Assembly: GCF_021655555.1 (NCBI RefSeq)
Contig: NZ_AP023086.1
Span: forward strand, 1,746,001 to 1,810,000
Reading direction: 5' to 3'
Source of the DNA: Marinagarivorans cellulosilyticus
GTDB lineage: Bacteria; Pseudomonadota; Gammaproteobacteria; Pseudomonadales; Cellvibrionaceae
DNA length: 64,000 nt
Positions 16,500 to 25,460 of the stretch are shown here, in pieces. Within the stretch, counting starts at the first letter, position 1, and every line of letters starts with the position of its first letter. The position numbers were made by a program, and so were the translations under genes. The notes under the pieces are model-generated. The model was not told the origin of the DNA, searched no databases, and saw only the letters and a list, made by a program, of their open reading frames with translations.

Positions 16500-17654
16500 T
16501 TACGCACCCCTTCTAAGAGTGGGATGTAGATATTGGCCGAAACAACGATATCCCCCGAGACATAAAATACCCATAAGCAAGGTCATAAAATTAATAGCGC
16601 CGCCTGAGCTGCCACCGTTCGCTGCTGTTGCTGAGGGTTGTGAGGATGAGCCGGTTGATGAAGATGCATTTGTCGAGGCCATAGAGCTGGCCGCGCTAGA
16701 CGACGTGCTCGCAACCCCAAGAGGTGTGCAACCTGTTGTATTTTTGTCCCCTTGGCAGGCTTGCAGCGCGATGCTTCTGGCTGTGCCAGCACCAACGGGA
16801 AATTGAGTTAGGTAGTCCCCATTCCCATTAAATTTGTATATGGCACTCGCGTAAGAGACCACATAAAAATCGCCGTTGTCATCAAAAGCAATACCTTGGG
16901 GAGTAATGGTTTCGCCACCGTTAATGTCGGCCGAGGTAATGGTTTTAAGCAGGTTGCCATTTTGATCGTATTCATAAATGGCGCGATCGCCACTGCCAGA
17001 AGTAAGCCACACCGTGTCATCATCGTCGCCTTCGCCATTGGGGTCTCGAGCCACTGCCATTAGGCTCGTCATGCCTTCTTCGTAACTGCTGAACAATAAC
17101 GTTTCACCGCCGCCAAATTTATCAAGCGCACCGCGCCCGCTGCTACCGCCCAGCCGATTGGCAACATACAGGCTACCGTCTGCCATCAATGCCGAGCAGT
17201 TTGGGTCGTTAAATAGCGTATCAGTAAATTCACGCTTAAATTGGCCTGCATGAGAAAATACCATAATAGATTGATTATTGGAGTTGGATATCAACACTTC
17301 CAATTCAGTATTGCTATCTGGGGTATAGCCACTAAAAGTGATACTCACAGGCTCGTTAAAGTCGGGGTGTTCTATGGTCTTAATCAGTGTGTGCGTGCTA
17401 TCAAAAATATAAATAGCATTTGAAAACTCACCAGCCACCCAGATATTGCCGTTGGTCGGGTCAAAAGCAACTCCCCTTGGGCCGTCTAGCCCTGGTGTAC
17501 TAAAACGCTCTAACTCCTGTCCGGCAGTGTTGTACACGGCAATTTCGTCGCTGCTCCACATAGAAACATATAGGTTGCCGGTATTTTTGTAGGGTAATAA
17601 GGCAAAAGCCGAAGAAGACAGTAATAGTAATATCGATATCGTAAGTGCCCGCAT
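16500..17654 (-). CDS. Secreted NHL/beta-propeller-like protein with C-terminal sorting-type tail
   Basis: 384 residues. A signal peptide (MRALTISILLLLSSSAFA) precedes about 280 residues of repeated beta-propeller units of the NHL/SMP-30 kind (VAFDPTNGNIWVAGEFSNAI, IAFDDNGDFYVVSYASAIYK, and several GNLYVSMW-type strands). A Ser/Thr-rich linker (about residues 310-345) is followed by GGSSGGAINFMTLLMGILCL and a basic end (LHPTLRRGA), the Gly-hydrophobic-basic layout of GlyGly-CTERM-type tails that rhombosortase-like proteases cut. GGAGG precedes the ATG. Ligand and role are unknown; the tail assignment is by layout only. Confidence 0.6.
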   Translation of the reverse strand: MRALTISILLLLSSSAFALLPYKNTGNLYVSMWSSDEIAVYNTAGQELERFSTPGLDGPRGVAFDPTNGNIWVAGEFSNAIYIFDSTHTLIKTIEHPDFNEPVSITFSGYTPDSNTELEVLISNSNNQSIMVFSHAGQFKREFTDTLFNDPNCSALMADGSLYVANRLGGSSGRGALDKFGGGETLLFSSYEEGMTSLMAVARDPNGEGDDDDTVWLTSGSGDRAIYEYDQNGNLLKTITSADINGGETITPQGIAFDDNGDFYVVSYASAIYKFNGNGDYLTQFPVGAGTARSIALQACQGDKNTTGCTPLGVASTSSSAASSMASTNASSSTGSSSQPSATAANGGSSGGAINFMTLLMGILCLGGYRCFGQYLHPTLRRGA

Positions 17655-18023
17655 AATAACCTCCGTTTGATTGAGATAAAAAATTATGCTTACTATATCA
17701 CTATCGTTGTCGCCTCTATCCTTGGGTGTGTAGTGGGGTATATATCAACGCACCTGTAGATATTTCATCACCCATTTTAAGCCAAATGGAATGGGGTTCA
17801 GGGGTAGGCATTAAATGAGTTATTTCACTAGCTCTTGTTGCTAGCGGTTTCGGCGGCAGTAATGCGCTAACTAAAAAGCAGCCGAGTAAACTACGACAGC
17901 CTTCAGGCTTCTCTTTTAACTCAAACTGTAGTGGTCAACCATACTGCTCATAAAGTGTTTAGGAATACTATCTAAAAGACTTATACTAACCCTCTATATA
18001 TAGCCTCAAGGGGTGATCTTCAA
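17655..18023. other. Divergent promoter region with a possible REP-type remnant
   Basis: 369 bases between divergent genes. Around 17790-17813 lies AATGGGGTTCAGGGGTAGGC, which from memory resembles sequence that flanks REP-associated transposase loci in gammaproteobacteria; no transposase is here. GCTAG repeats near 17830-17848 form a small hairpin. The kinase start has AAGGGGTGAT upstream. No further gene is visible. Confidence 0.35.
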
Positions 18024-20654
18024 ATGCCGAAACTCAGCCGCATACTCAGTGCTGAACGAATCTTAGTGTTCTCATCTATCGTTATTTGCATTGTCTTATC
18101 TCTAAGCCAATTTACGAACGCTATTGACAGGTTGATTTACGATTCTTTCGGGCGATTATTGAATGTACCCGTTGAATCGGATGTAGCTATTATCGCAGTG
18201 GATGATCGCAGTATTGAGAGCCTCGGGCGGTGGCCTTGGCCGCGCCATATTCATGCCTCACTTATCGAAAAGCTGAATGAGGTTTCGCCACGCCTAATTA
18301 TTATCAACTTTTTATTTTCTGAAAAAGAAAAAAACAATGACTTATCTGCCTTGAAAAGAGTTAAAGATAACCTTCTTGATGCTCAGGTGATACAGCTGGA
18401 ATCCTCGGAAGGTGAAACGTTATATATGCCCGGTGCTGCTTGGCTCGATGCTGGATTCATTTCGAAGGATGTCGACAATAAATCACGCGGATTGTATTTA
18501 GAAATGCAAGAAAGTATTGTTAAGTCGCTGGGGGAGGCTGTACGTGATATGACGCAAACGCTAGACGCTAAGTCCGGCGATATAATGCTTTCGCAGGCTC
18601 TTCAGGGTGACACATCTGTTTTAATGCCTCTATATTTTCACTCTAATAACAACCGTAGCGAAGCTGACCCTGAGTACCTTACGAGTAACTCTGCTGCTTT
18701 CTTAGTTCAGGGAACTTTTTCAACCCGGCGTCAACATCTGCCGGTAAATAGAGAGAGTGCTATTTATCCTATCGCCATGTTTGGCAATTATAGCCATATG
18801 CTTGGGCATGTGAATGACTACCCTGATAGTGATGGTAAAGTCAGAAAGCATAGTTTGTTAATACATCACAATGGCCAGTTATACCCTTCGTTAGCATTAT
18901 CCGCCACGGCGGCTGATATGGGGTATTCGGCCAAGGATATTCTCTATCAGCCAGGCAGCGGAGTTGTTTTAGGTAAAAATAAATACCGGACGGACGAAAA
19001 CCTAGCAATATTGCCAAGCATTAATTATCAACGCGATGTGTTGAAGCCTTTTGATATTTATTCCTATTCTGATGTGCTTTCAGATGAGGCAGGGTTTAGT
19101 AAATTCAATGACAAAATTATCATTTTGGGTATTACCGCAAATGGCTTGAGCAACCGCTATAAGGCATCTGGAGTGCATGATATTTCTCCAACAGAATTAC
19201 TTGCTTCTAATATTGCTAGCCTTAGTAATATGAAGTTTTACTATACGCCCGCTTGGTCAAAAGCGGTTATTTGGTTGCTATTTATCACTATATCACTAGC
19301 TTTACTTATATTTGCACGCCGAATGAGTATTAAGCACTGGATTGTAATCGTATCTATGTTGGTAGTGGCGACGCTGGTATTGCAATGGTCTTTCTTAACG
19401 TTTTCTCAAATATGGCTGCCTTTTTCATCATTATATGTGCTCAGTCTACTGGCTTTCTTGTTGGTTAACTTATGGAATTTAAGTACATTTGAAAAGAAAT
19501 CGTTTCAAACCCAAATAGAAAGTAGTGAAAGTAATAAAGTGCTAGGTCTTACCTATCAAAATCAAGGGCAGCTTGATCTGGCATTCGATAAGTTTAAGCG
19601 TTGTAAGCCTGATGAATCAATTGCTGATGCCCTGTATGGCTTAGGGTTAGATTTTGAGAGAAAGCGCCTAAATCATAAGGCCAGCTTAGTTTATCAATAT
19701 ATTGAAAAAATAAGCCCGTCTTATAAAGATATAATAAACCGCATACAGGCTATTGAGTCTGGTGTGTCGATACAAGTAGCCAGTATTTCCGGCGATCTAA
19801 ATGTTACCGCTAAACGAACAGTGAATACTGGAATACTTGAGCAGCCCACTTTTGGCCGATATCAAGTAGAGAAAGAAATTGGTCGTGGTGGTATGGGGGC
19901 TGTGTATCTAGGGCGGGATCCACGGATTGATAGAAAAGTAGCTATTAAAACGTTAGACTTTTTTGCCGACTATACTGGGGATCTCCTTGTGGAAGCGAAA
20001 AAGCGCTTTTCACGTGAAGCAATTGCTATTGGAAAGCTTAATCACAGCAATATTGTTACTATATATGATGTTGGAGAAGATCACGATTTAGCGTATATCG
20101 CGATGGAGTACTTATTTGGCGTTGATTTAAATGAATATACATTAGAGGGGCGACTACTGCCTTTAGAGGAAGTGGTGAAAATTGGTATCGTATGCGCTGA
20201 GGCTCTCGACTATGCGCATAGTATGGGAGTCGTGCACAGAGATATTAAACCATCAAATATTGTATATGATCAAAAAACCGAAAAAGTTTGGTTAACCGAT
20301 TTTGGGATTGCGCTATTGTTGGACTCAGGGGGTTCTAAAACAAGCTCGGCGATTGGTTCGCCAGGCTATATGTCGCCAGAGCAAATAAAAAGAGAGGCGC
20401 TTGATGGCAGAAGTGATATCTATTCACTTGGGGTTACGCTATTTCAGCTATTGTCTGGCACAAAGCCATTTGATGGCGGAGGCGCATCGTCTATTTCTTT
20501 TTCTATCGTTAACAATCCGACGCCGGAGTTAAAGGCAATTATGCCAAGTATACCGCAGGCACTTAGTAATTTAATATTTAAAGCTATGCAGAAGGATAAA
20601 AGTCACCGATTTTCGACGGCAGCTGAAATGAAAAAAGCGCTTGAAGATTGCTAA
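18024..20654 (+). CDS. CHASE2-domain serine/threonine protein kinase
   Basis: 876 residues. A first transmembrane helix (about 13-32) leads to a CHASE2 extracytoplasmic sensor (about 33-400; start motif VAIIAVDDRSIESLGRWPWP, typical of CHASE2). Three helices follow (about 415-485), then a short TPR-like segment (YGLGLDFERKRLNHKASLVY) and a protein kinase domain from residue 610: GRGGMGAVYLGRD, Lys-642 in VAIKTL, HRDIKPSN with Asp-740, DFG with Asp-759, and GSPGYMSPEQI. All catalytic residues are present, so it should be active. It probably senses an envelope signal and phosphorylates unknown cytoplasmic targets. The convergent FecR-type gene is a common companion of CHASE2 proteins. Confidence 0.88.
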   Translation: MPKLSRILSAERILVFSSIVICIVLSLSQFTNAIDRLIYDSFGRLLNVPVESDVAIIAVDDRSIESLGRWPWPRHIHASLIEKLNEVSPRLIIINFLFSEKEKNNDLSALKRVKDNLLDAQVIQLESSEGETLYMPGAAWLDAGFISKDVDNKSRGLYLEMQESIVKSLGEAVRDMTQTLDAKSGDIMLSQALQGDTSVLMPLYFHSNNNRSEADPEYLTSNSAAFLVQGTFSTRRQHLPVNRESAIYPIAMFGNYSHMLGHVNDYPDSDGKVRKHSLLIHHNGQLYPSLALSATAADMGYSAKDILYQPGSGVVLGKNKYRTDENLAILPSINYQRDVLKPFDIYSYSDVLSDEAGFSKFNDKIIILGITANGLSNRYKASGVHDISPTELLASNIASLSNMKFYYTPAWSKAVIWLLFITISLALLIFARRMSIKHWIVIVSMLVVATLVLQWSFLTFSQIWLPFSSLYVLSLLAFLLVNLWNLSTFEKKSFQTQIESSESNKVLGLTYQNQGQLDLAFDKFKRCKPDESIADALYGLGLDFERKRLNHKASLVYQYIEKISPSYKDIINRIQAIESGVSIQVASISGDLNVTAKRTVNTGILEQPTFGRYQVEKEIGRGGMGAVYLGRDPRIDRKVAIKTLDFFADYTGDLLVEAKKRFSREAIAIGKLNHSNIVTIYDVGEDHDLAYIAMEYLFGVDLNEYTLEGRLLPLEEVVKIGIVCAEALDYAHSMGVVHRDIKPSNIVYDQKTEKVWLTDFGIALLLDSGGSKTSSAIGSPGYMSPEQIKREALDGRSDIYSLGVTLFQLLSGTKPFDGGGASSISFSIVNNPTPELKAIMPSIPQALSNLIFKAMQKDKSHRFSTAAEMKKALEDC

Positions 20655-20667
20655 TCTGCAAGCGCTT
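20631..20667 (-). terminator. Terminator of the FecR gene, nested in the kinase 3' end
   Basis: On the minus strand AAGCGCTTG / CAAGCGCTT forms a stem with a 15-base loop, followed by TTTTTT. It lies 22 bases past the FecR stop and is mostly inside the last codons and stop of the convergent kinase gene. On the plus strand it lacks a T-run. Confidence 0.75.
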
Positions 20668-20688
20668 AAAAACTAATATCTTCGAGGT

Positions 20689-21639
20689 TTATTGTATTAG
20701 ATCGCGCGCGTACTTTTTAACGCGCTCGAACCAAGATAGCTGTACTTGATCAGGGGATAGGTTAAGATCAAAAAAACCCTCGGGAATATCGCCGATGCTA
20801 GCTTCGGCGCCGATTGATTCTACTTGCACAAATTTCCCTTTTGGTACTTCGATTTCGCCAGCACTGGTATTAACAACAATGGCGCCTTCTTTAACGGCTG
20901 CAGTGGCACCGAGTAAATCACCGCAGTGCTCGCCTTCGCAGTAACGAACAGTATACTCGGTCCCCCGAACACCCATTGTAACTGCTGGCGTATTTAACTG
21001 ATAAGTATCCTCAGAATCTTTACCAATTTTTCCTGTTTTTACGCTGATTACACCAATTAATAAATTTAGTTTTGCTACGAAATTTTCTGTAATGCTCGGC
21101 TGGTATTGAAAATCTTCGATGATAAACTCGCTGCTTGGGCCAACTATGTAATGGGAGTTATCATTGAGTTCTATTTCGGCACTACCATTTTTATCTGTCC
21201 GCAATGTGTCGAGTGTTATCAAATTGATCTCATCCGAAATCACCTCGCTTGCATTGTCTCTAATTAATTCTGCTTGTGATTTTCCTAGCCTCGCCGTTCC
21301 TACGTAGTTAAGTGCGGGCTCCGCAATTGCGGTTGGCTCTGGAATGACTACTGGTTCTGGCTCAGGTTCCGGCTCAGGCTCGGGCGCAATATAGGGCGTA
21401 GGAATAATAATTCTTTCCCCTGGGAATATTAAATCTAATGATTTATTGCTAAAGCGGTCACTATTGAGCGTTTTTATTTTATTAAGTAAAGGGTGAAGGT
21501 CTGCGTATTCCCCCTCAAAACCTTCTTGTTTTAAAAGTTTAATTAGTGTATCGCCAGAGTTTACAGTTTTTATTGCATCTGCATTAAGTGTAGAGGAAAG
21601 TAAAATGAATACAGATGTTATTAAAATATGATTTTTCAT
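20689..21639 (-). CDS. Periplasmic LysM-FecR domain protein
   Basis: 316 residues. Signal peptide MKNHILITSVFILLSSTLNA, a LysM domain at about 24-80 (VNSGDTLIKLLKQEGF to FPGERIIIPTPY), a Pro-Glu repeat linker (PEPEPEPEPEP), then a FecR domain (about 160-270: AEIELNDNSHYIVGPSSEFI, VKTGKIGKDSEDTYQLNTPA, VTMGVRGTEYTVRYC). LysM would bind peptidoglycan and FecR is a signal-input domain; this combination next to CHASE2 proteins is widespread. Two Cys in CEGEHCGD may pair. It may supply the periplasmic signal to the neighbouring kinase, which is inference. Confidence 0.82.
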   Translation of the reverse strand: MKNHILITSVFILLSSTLNADAIKTVNSGDTLIKLLKQEGFEGEYADLHPLLNKIKTLNSDRFSNKSLDLIFPGERIIIPTPYIAPEPEPEPEPEPVVIPEPTAIAEPALNYVGTARLGKSQAELIRDNASEVISDEINLITLDTLRTDKNGSAEIELNDNSHYIVGPSSEFIIEDFQYQPSITENFVAKLNLLIGVISVKTGKIGKDSEDTYQLNTPAVTMGVRGTEYTVRYCEGEHCGDLLGATAAVKEGAIVVNTSAGEIEVPKGKFVQVESIGAEASIGDIPEGFFDLNLSPDQVQLSWFERVKKYARDLIQ

Positions 21640-22186
21640 AAAGCTAAAGCCAAAAGGTTAAGGAATGCTGCTTCTGTTGTTGCCTGACATTCCTATTGTT
21701 GGTGAACTACGAATACATCATACTAATTCTATTTGTCGTCAAAGAGGCGCGTTGTCGAGAAAATTTTACAAGAATTTACATCTACTGAGGCCGTACATTT
21801 CGGTTGATTAGGCTACGGCACTCCTGCTTAGAATCTCAATAGCCGGTGCATTAACGAGAAACCATGCAGATAATAGGGAGCATATGGTTGATAAACATCG
21901 GCTCATCTCGTGCTGTAGTAACCACAATTTCTACGGTGAGGAGGTGCTCGCTAGGTGAATGATGGCTGGCTTCACTGCTGTTCACCAATATTCAGATCTA
22001 TGTTATCCAGGGGTTTATAGGGCTCGCCAAGCTGAAGGCGGGGCTTTGGGTTAGTAGTCGCTATTTGTGACTTTAGAGGATCTGTGATCTAGTATTAGGC
22101 TCGAGTAATAAGGGGGCTAGTTTAGCGATTGTGTAACTGATGCCACCTTTGCGTTAAATTTTAAGGTGATAAATAGGGCGAATAGC
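21640..22186. other. 547-base region without a recognised gene at the island's left side
   Basis: The region holds the FecR promoter side and lies next to the accessory island. I see no ORF longer than about 25 codons with a good start, no RNA gene and no clear repeat. It may contain decayed sequence. Confidence 0.4.
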
Positions 22187-22642
22187 ATGAAAGTCTATTA
22201 CAAAGTATTCGAGTACAACGCTGAGCAGGTCGTTGATGGCGATGTGTTAGACGCCGCTTTAATCGATGGCAAAGCCCTGTTGGGCTTTAGTGATGTAGTA
22301 TTTCTGGGGCTTGATAAGGATCAGCTATGTCGTGAGGGTTCCAAAATATGGAAGTTGAAGCATGATGAAATCGCGAAGCTGATAACCCCGTTACCCAAAA
22401 CGGTGAATGCTGATAGTGGCTTGGCAATAACATTTCATACTGAGCAAACGTACTGTAATGTCGATACCCAACCGGCTGGCGATCACTATGTGTTTATACC
22501 GGTGCTGTGCGAGCGATTATTGAAATTAGCAGAAGAGTCGCAACGTTGCGAGGCTGTTATTGGCGTGGTGGAAGAAGGTTGTCCGCGCAATTGGCAGGGG
22601 GTTTTATCATATTTAAAGCAGCATCAATCGCAACCGCTGTGA
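22187..22642 (+). CDS. Hypothetical cytoplasmic protein
   Basis: 151 residues from ATG 22187 (AGGGCG upstream); an in-frame GTG at 22166 would add seven residues. It has no signal peptide or membrane helix, and an acidic, mixed alpha/beta composition (MKVYYKVFEYNAEQVVDGDV, VIGVVEEGCPRNWQGVLSYL). I do not recognise the family. It lies alone on the plus strand before the ADP-ribosyl cyclase-like gene; small acidic proteins in such places can be immunity proteins, but nothing shows that here. Confidence 0.5.
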   Translation: MKVYYKVFEYNAEQVVDGDVLDAALIDGKALLGFSDVVFLGLDKDQLCREGSKIWKLKHDEIAKLITPLPKTVNADSGLAITFHTEQTYCNVDTQPAGDHYVFIPVLCERLLKLAEESQRCEAVIGVVEEGCPRNWQGVLSYLKQHQSQPL

Positions 22643-22879
22643 GGCTTTGGCGTTGGTTTATTCCAGCCTCTGCCGGCGTACGTTTGGCTTATTTGTGTGG
22701 CATATCGGGGCACAAGGTCTTTAACGTGAAGCCTTGGCGGAGATACGTCTTAATTGCAGCAGACTTTGTCAGCCAGCAGGGCTGTTGGTAGGCTCGTCTA
22801 TAGAGAAGCCCAGTTCACGGCCCTGCCGATGGATAGGCAACAGCATTATCTTGGTGTGATAAGTGTGTTGCTTGTATTC

Positions 22880-24007
22880 TTAAAACTTATTGGAATCGCG
22901 GACTAAATTGCGCGCATCTTCAACGATTCTTACTGCGGCGGCGCTAGGCTTTTTGGGTCTTGACTGAAAATAGTCTCTTAGAGCTTGGCTATTTGGTACT
23001 GTCGTCTTACCGGTCCATTTTCCTTGTATATTTTTAAAGTTAGAAAGTTTCGTCCCTGTAAGTGTGCACTCGTTCTTTGAGTAACCCCTTGTTCCAGAGG
23101 CGGGTTGCCAAATAGGAAGGTTCAATATGTCGGCGTTATTGACAATTTTAACATCACCGCTGCTGCCAATGGCATCAATAACAACAATGGAGATATCGGT
23201 GACTGCTGGTTTTTGGCCTTTTTCTAACGCTTCACTCATGCCATATAAAATTCTGGGAAGTTCAGCATAAGTTAATATCGAGGTATTCCGAAACCCCCAT
23301 AAAACGGCAGCAGTCATGTGCCCTCTCGCTTTATTGCCGAGGTTTTCTGATACACCAGCGAAGTAGTGCTGAAGGTTTTTACCTTGGGGTGAATTGTCCC
23401 AAACAAATTGACCATCCACTAAGCGTACATCGGTAGTCGCTTCAAGCTGGCCAAACATACCAGGGGTTGCTTTGTTCCACTTTTCTATATAGTGAACGAG
23501 TTTTCGAGCATCTATGCCATTCCAGAAAACGCTACCGTTATCTGGTGTGTCCACATTGGTACTCGCAATCAATTTATTAACAAGTGCCTTAGCGCGTGAT
23601 TCAGCGTTTTGGCCATTAATGGCAAGCGCAGAGGGATTAAGATGGACTTGTTTGGCCTTTATGCCTTTGTCTCCGCCAGAATAGACTTGCCGAGTGGCTA
23701 CGCGGCTTAAGCCATCCATAAGCTCGTCGCGTTTTACTGCGGCTTGCCCCCAGTCCTTGCTTTTAACTTTGCTAAGGAGCTCTGATTTGAAATCATTACT
23801 TGAAAAATTCATCAGATCCTTCGCAAGGATCTGATCCGGTGACTTCATTATGCTAGCACTTATTCGGCGTACCCAGTCCCTGTCTGATTCATAAAGGTAT
23901 TGTGCAAATTTATTTTGCAGAGCCAAATAAACCGGCCATGGAATTAAGCCTGTATAGTTTGCGGGTTGATTGTATTTGTTTGGATTAGCGCTGAGTGGAT
24001 GAGGCAT
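22880..24007 (-). CDS. Putative ADP-ribosyl cyclase/NAD glycohydrolase-like protein, possible toxin
   Basis: 375 residues with AAGGA before the ATG and no signal peptide. The second half carries, in the right order, residues that define the CD38/Aplysia ADP-ribosyl cyclase fold: VFWNG (Trp-162, compare FWSG), GQLEATTDVRLVDGQFVW (Glu-189 and Trp-203, compare TLEDTLLGYLADDLTW), YFAGVSENLGNKARG (Phe-216, compare FWKTVSRRFAEAAC) and SILTYAELP (Glu-249, compare the catalytic Glu in TFGSVEV). Spacings are close to those in CD38 (27, 54 and 33 residues here; 21, 64 and 37 there). The vertebrate disulfide Cys are missing, as expected for a cytoplasmic form. If correct it would consume NAD, as toxins do. 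The comparison is from memory and needs a structure-based search. Confidence 0.42.
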   Translation of the reverse strand: MPHPLSANPNKYNQPANYTGLIPWPVYLALQNKFAQYLYESDRDWVRRISASIMKSPDQILAKDLMNFSSNDFKSELLSKVKSKDWGQAAVKRDELMDGLSRVATRQVYSGGDKGIKAKQVHLNPSALAINGQNAESRAKALVNKLIASTNVDTPDNGSVFWNGIDARKLVHYIEKWNKATPGMFGQLEATTDVRLVDGQFVWDNSPQGKNLQHYFAGVSENLGNKARGHMTAAVLWGFRNTSILTYAELPRILYGMSEALEKGQKPAVTDISIVVIDAIGSSGDVKIVNNADILNLPIWQPASGTRGYSKNECTLTGTKLSNFKNIQGKWTGKTTVPNSQALRDYFQSRPKKPSAAAVRIVEDARNLVRDSNKF

Positions 24008-24048
24008 GTACTGTTCCTTTGTGTTTAGCGTGTACTTCTGATTGCAAT

Positions 24049-24270
24049 CTATTTATCGTCTGTCTGAGAGCAGATTAACAATGGCTGTAAGCTCGTCAAA
24101 TATTCAACCCTGAATGAGCTCCATTTAAGTAGTGAGTGAGACCATTTTTCTTTGGGCGGTATTGTGCTGTCTTGTTTATTTTTAATGAAAGCGGCTTGCC
24201 GTACTTGAGGCAGGAATAAAGCATTTTCGTCAGATAGCTTGGGTAAGGCAATAAACATGCCCTCGATCAC
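24049..24270 (-). CDS. Short hypothetical ORF upstream of the cyclase-like gene
   Basis: 73 residues (or 69 from the ATG at 24258). The frame ends 41 bases before the cyclase-like gene on the same strand. No motif, signal peptide or clear ribosome-binding site is visible (a GAGG lies too close to the inner ATG). It could be a small partner gene, a gene fragment or a chance frame. Confidence 0.25.
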   Translation of the reverse strand: MIEGMFIALPKLSDENALFLPQVRQAAFIKNKQDSTIPPKEKWSHSLLKWSSFRVEYLTSLQPLLICSQTDDK

Positions 24271-24678
24271 TATTGTGATCGGCTTTTAAGTTGAGGTTCC
24301 TTTGGGTATATTTTGAGACCTAACGCATTGTAAATTAGTCAATGTTCTAACTATTTAATGTTTGAATGCAATTTTTCCCTTGCTGTACTACTGTTTGTGT
24401 TGTTGGGTTCTATAAGAATTGTTGATTTCAGCTAAAAACAGTGTCGAGTAATTTAACAAGCTGTAGGGTTGGGGTGTCAGTGTATAAGCGATTTTATCTT
24501 TTTCTCGTTTCTATGACCTCACTGAGTAAGCTAGGCGTGTCTTTATTGTTGAGATAATTTTTATTCTGTTGCGTTTACGTCAGGGGAGTGGCGCTTGGAG
24601 TATTAAATGCTTAATGCGCATTAGTCTGCATGGTAGATTTCTCTGCTGCAAGGGTTCTTTTATTTTAAATTTATACTA
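24271..24678. other. AT-rich 408-base region without a recognised gene
   Basis: It lies between the lipoprotein gene and the short ORF in the island. No ORF, terminator or repeat could be supported. The high AT content and lack of coding sequence fit decayed island DNA. Confidence 0.4.
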
Positions 24679-25044
24679 CTAAAGTTGGGATAACTTTAAA
24701 CAATCAATATGATTATTGTTTAAAACGAGACGGTGTGCGCCATCATTTTTAATCATCGTTTTAAGTTTTTCTTTACTGAAAGATACTGCGCATTCGCTAG
24801 TTTCTGCCTGTAGTTGCTGAAAGCTTTCAACTAGCTTTCCATTTCTAGCAGAAAAGCGCCAACCGTCTTCTGCTCCTGGGGATAGCACTAAGGGCGATAG
24901 TTTAGTTTCTCCATTCTGAAATTGAGCGCTAATGCTGAGTTGTATATCGGTGTTATTTTTAACAAAGAGATGGTCGAACTTTGGTTCACCGCAACTTGCT
25001 AAAGCAATTGCAATAAGGCTTATGAAATAAACTTTAATGATCAT
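24679..25044 (-). CDS. Small lipoprotein, second gene after the decayed effector
   Basis: 121 residues. The signal MIIKVYFISLIAIALASC ends in the lipobox ALASC, giving Cys-18. The mature part is small and beta-rich with two Cys (SECAVSF and HIDCLKL) and the start EPKFDHLFVKNNTDIQLSI. It begins seven bases after the preceding lipoprotein gene on the same strand, so both are in one operon downstream of the effector-like pseudogene. A truncated paralogue of its first 30 residues lies at 29511-29654. It may be an immunity protein or an accessory lipoprotein; no family recognised. Confidence 0.6.
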   Translation of the reverse strand: MIIKVYFISLIAIALASCGEPKFDHLFVKNNTDIQLSISAQFQNGETKLSPLVLSPGAEDGWRFSARNGKLVESFQQLQAETSECAVSFSKEKLKTMIKNDGAHRLVLNNNHIDCLKLSQL

Positions 25045-25051
25045 TGTTTAA

Positions 25052-25456
25052 TTATCTATTGCAAATCGCCACTTTATCGATCTTTTTCCGCGTTAGTTTG
25101 AGTTCGGCGGTTAAAGTTGGTATCAGATCTTCGGCAATATGATGGTCGAGGTATGACTGTGCATTTTTGAAAGTCACATAGCGATAATCCAAATGCTGTA
25201 TTGGCGCGATGGGAAAGTCTTTTTTAACGTCTTTGGTCAACGAATCTGGATGCACGATGACTTTTATATCGTACAGGGTACCTGCATTGGGGCTGCCGTG
25301 ATCCTGCCATTGCCACCATTGCATACCAATCAGAGAGTGGGTCATGGCTTGCGGACCGAAATCCTCGTAGTCAAGTATGACATATTTCTCGCAGGTCTTT
25401 GTTGATGCGCAGCTGGAGGCTATGGTGGCTACGGCTAAGCAAAGTAAAAGTCTCAT
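25052..25456 (-). CDS. Lipoprotein, probable immunity protein of the adjacent amidase-like effector
   Basis: 134 residues from ATG 25456, four bases after the reconstructed stop (25461) of the effector pseudogene; an in-frame start at 25522 would lie inside that pseudogene. The signal MRLLLCLAVATIASSC ends in a lipobox (IASSC). The mature part has GMQWWQWQDHGSPNAGTLYD and a basic C-terminus (LKLTRKKIDKVAICNR). Immunity proteins of type VI peptidoglycan amidase effectors (Tae/Tai systems) are periplasmic or lipid-anchored and sit directly downstream of the effector, which fits. The family itself is not recognised. Confidence 0.55.
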   Translation of the reverse strand: MRLLLCLAVATIASSCASTKTCEKYVILDYEDFGPQAMTHSLIGMQWWQWQDHGSPNAGTLYDIKVIVHPDSLTKDVKKDFPIAPIQHLDYRYVTFKNAQSYLDHHIAEDLIPTLTAELKLTRKKIDKVAICNR

Positions 25457-25460
25457 TACA

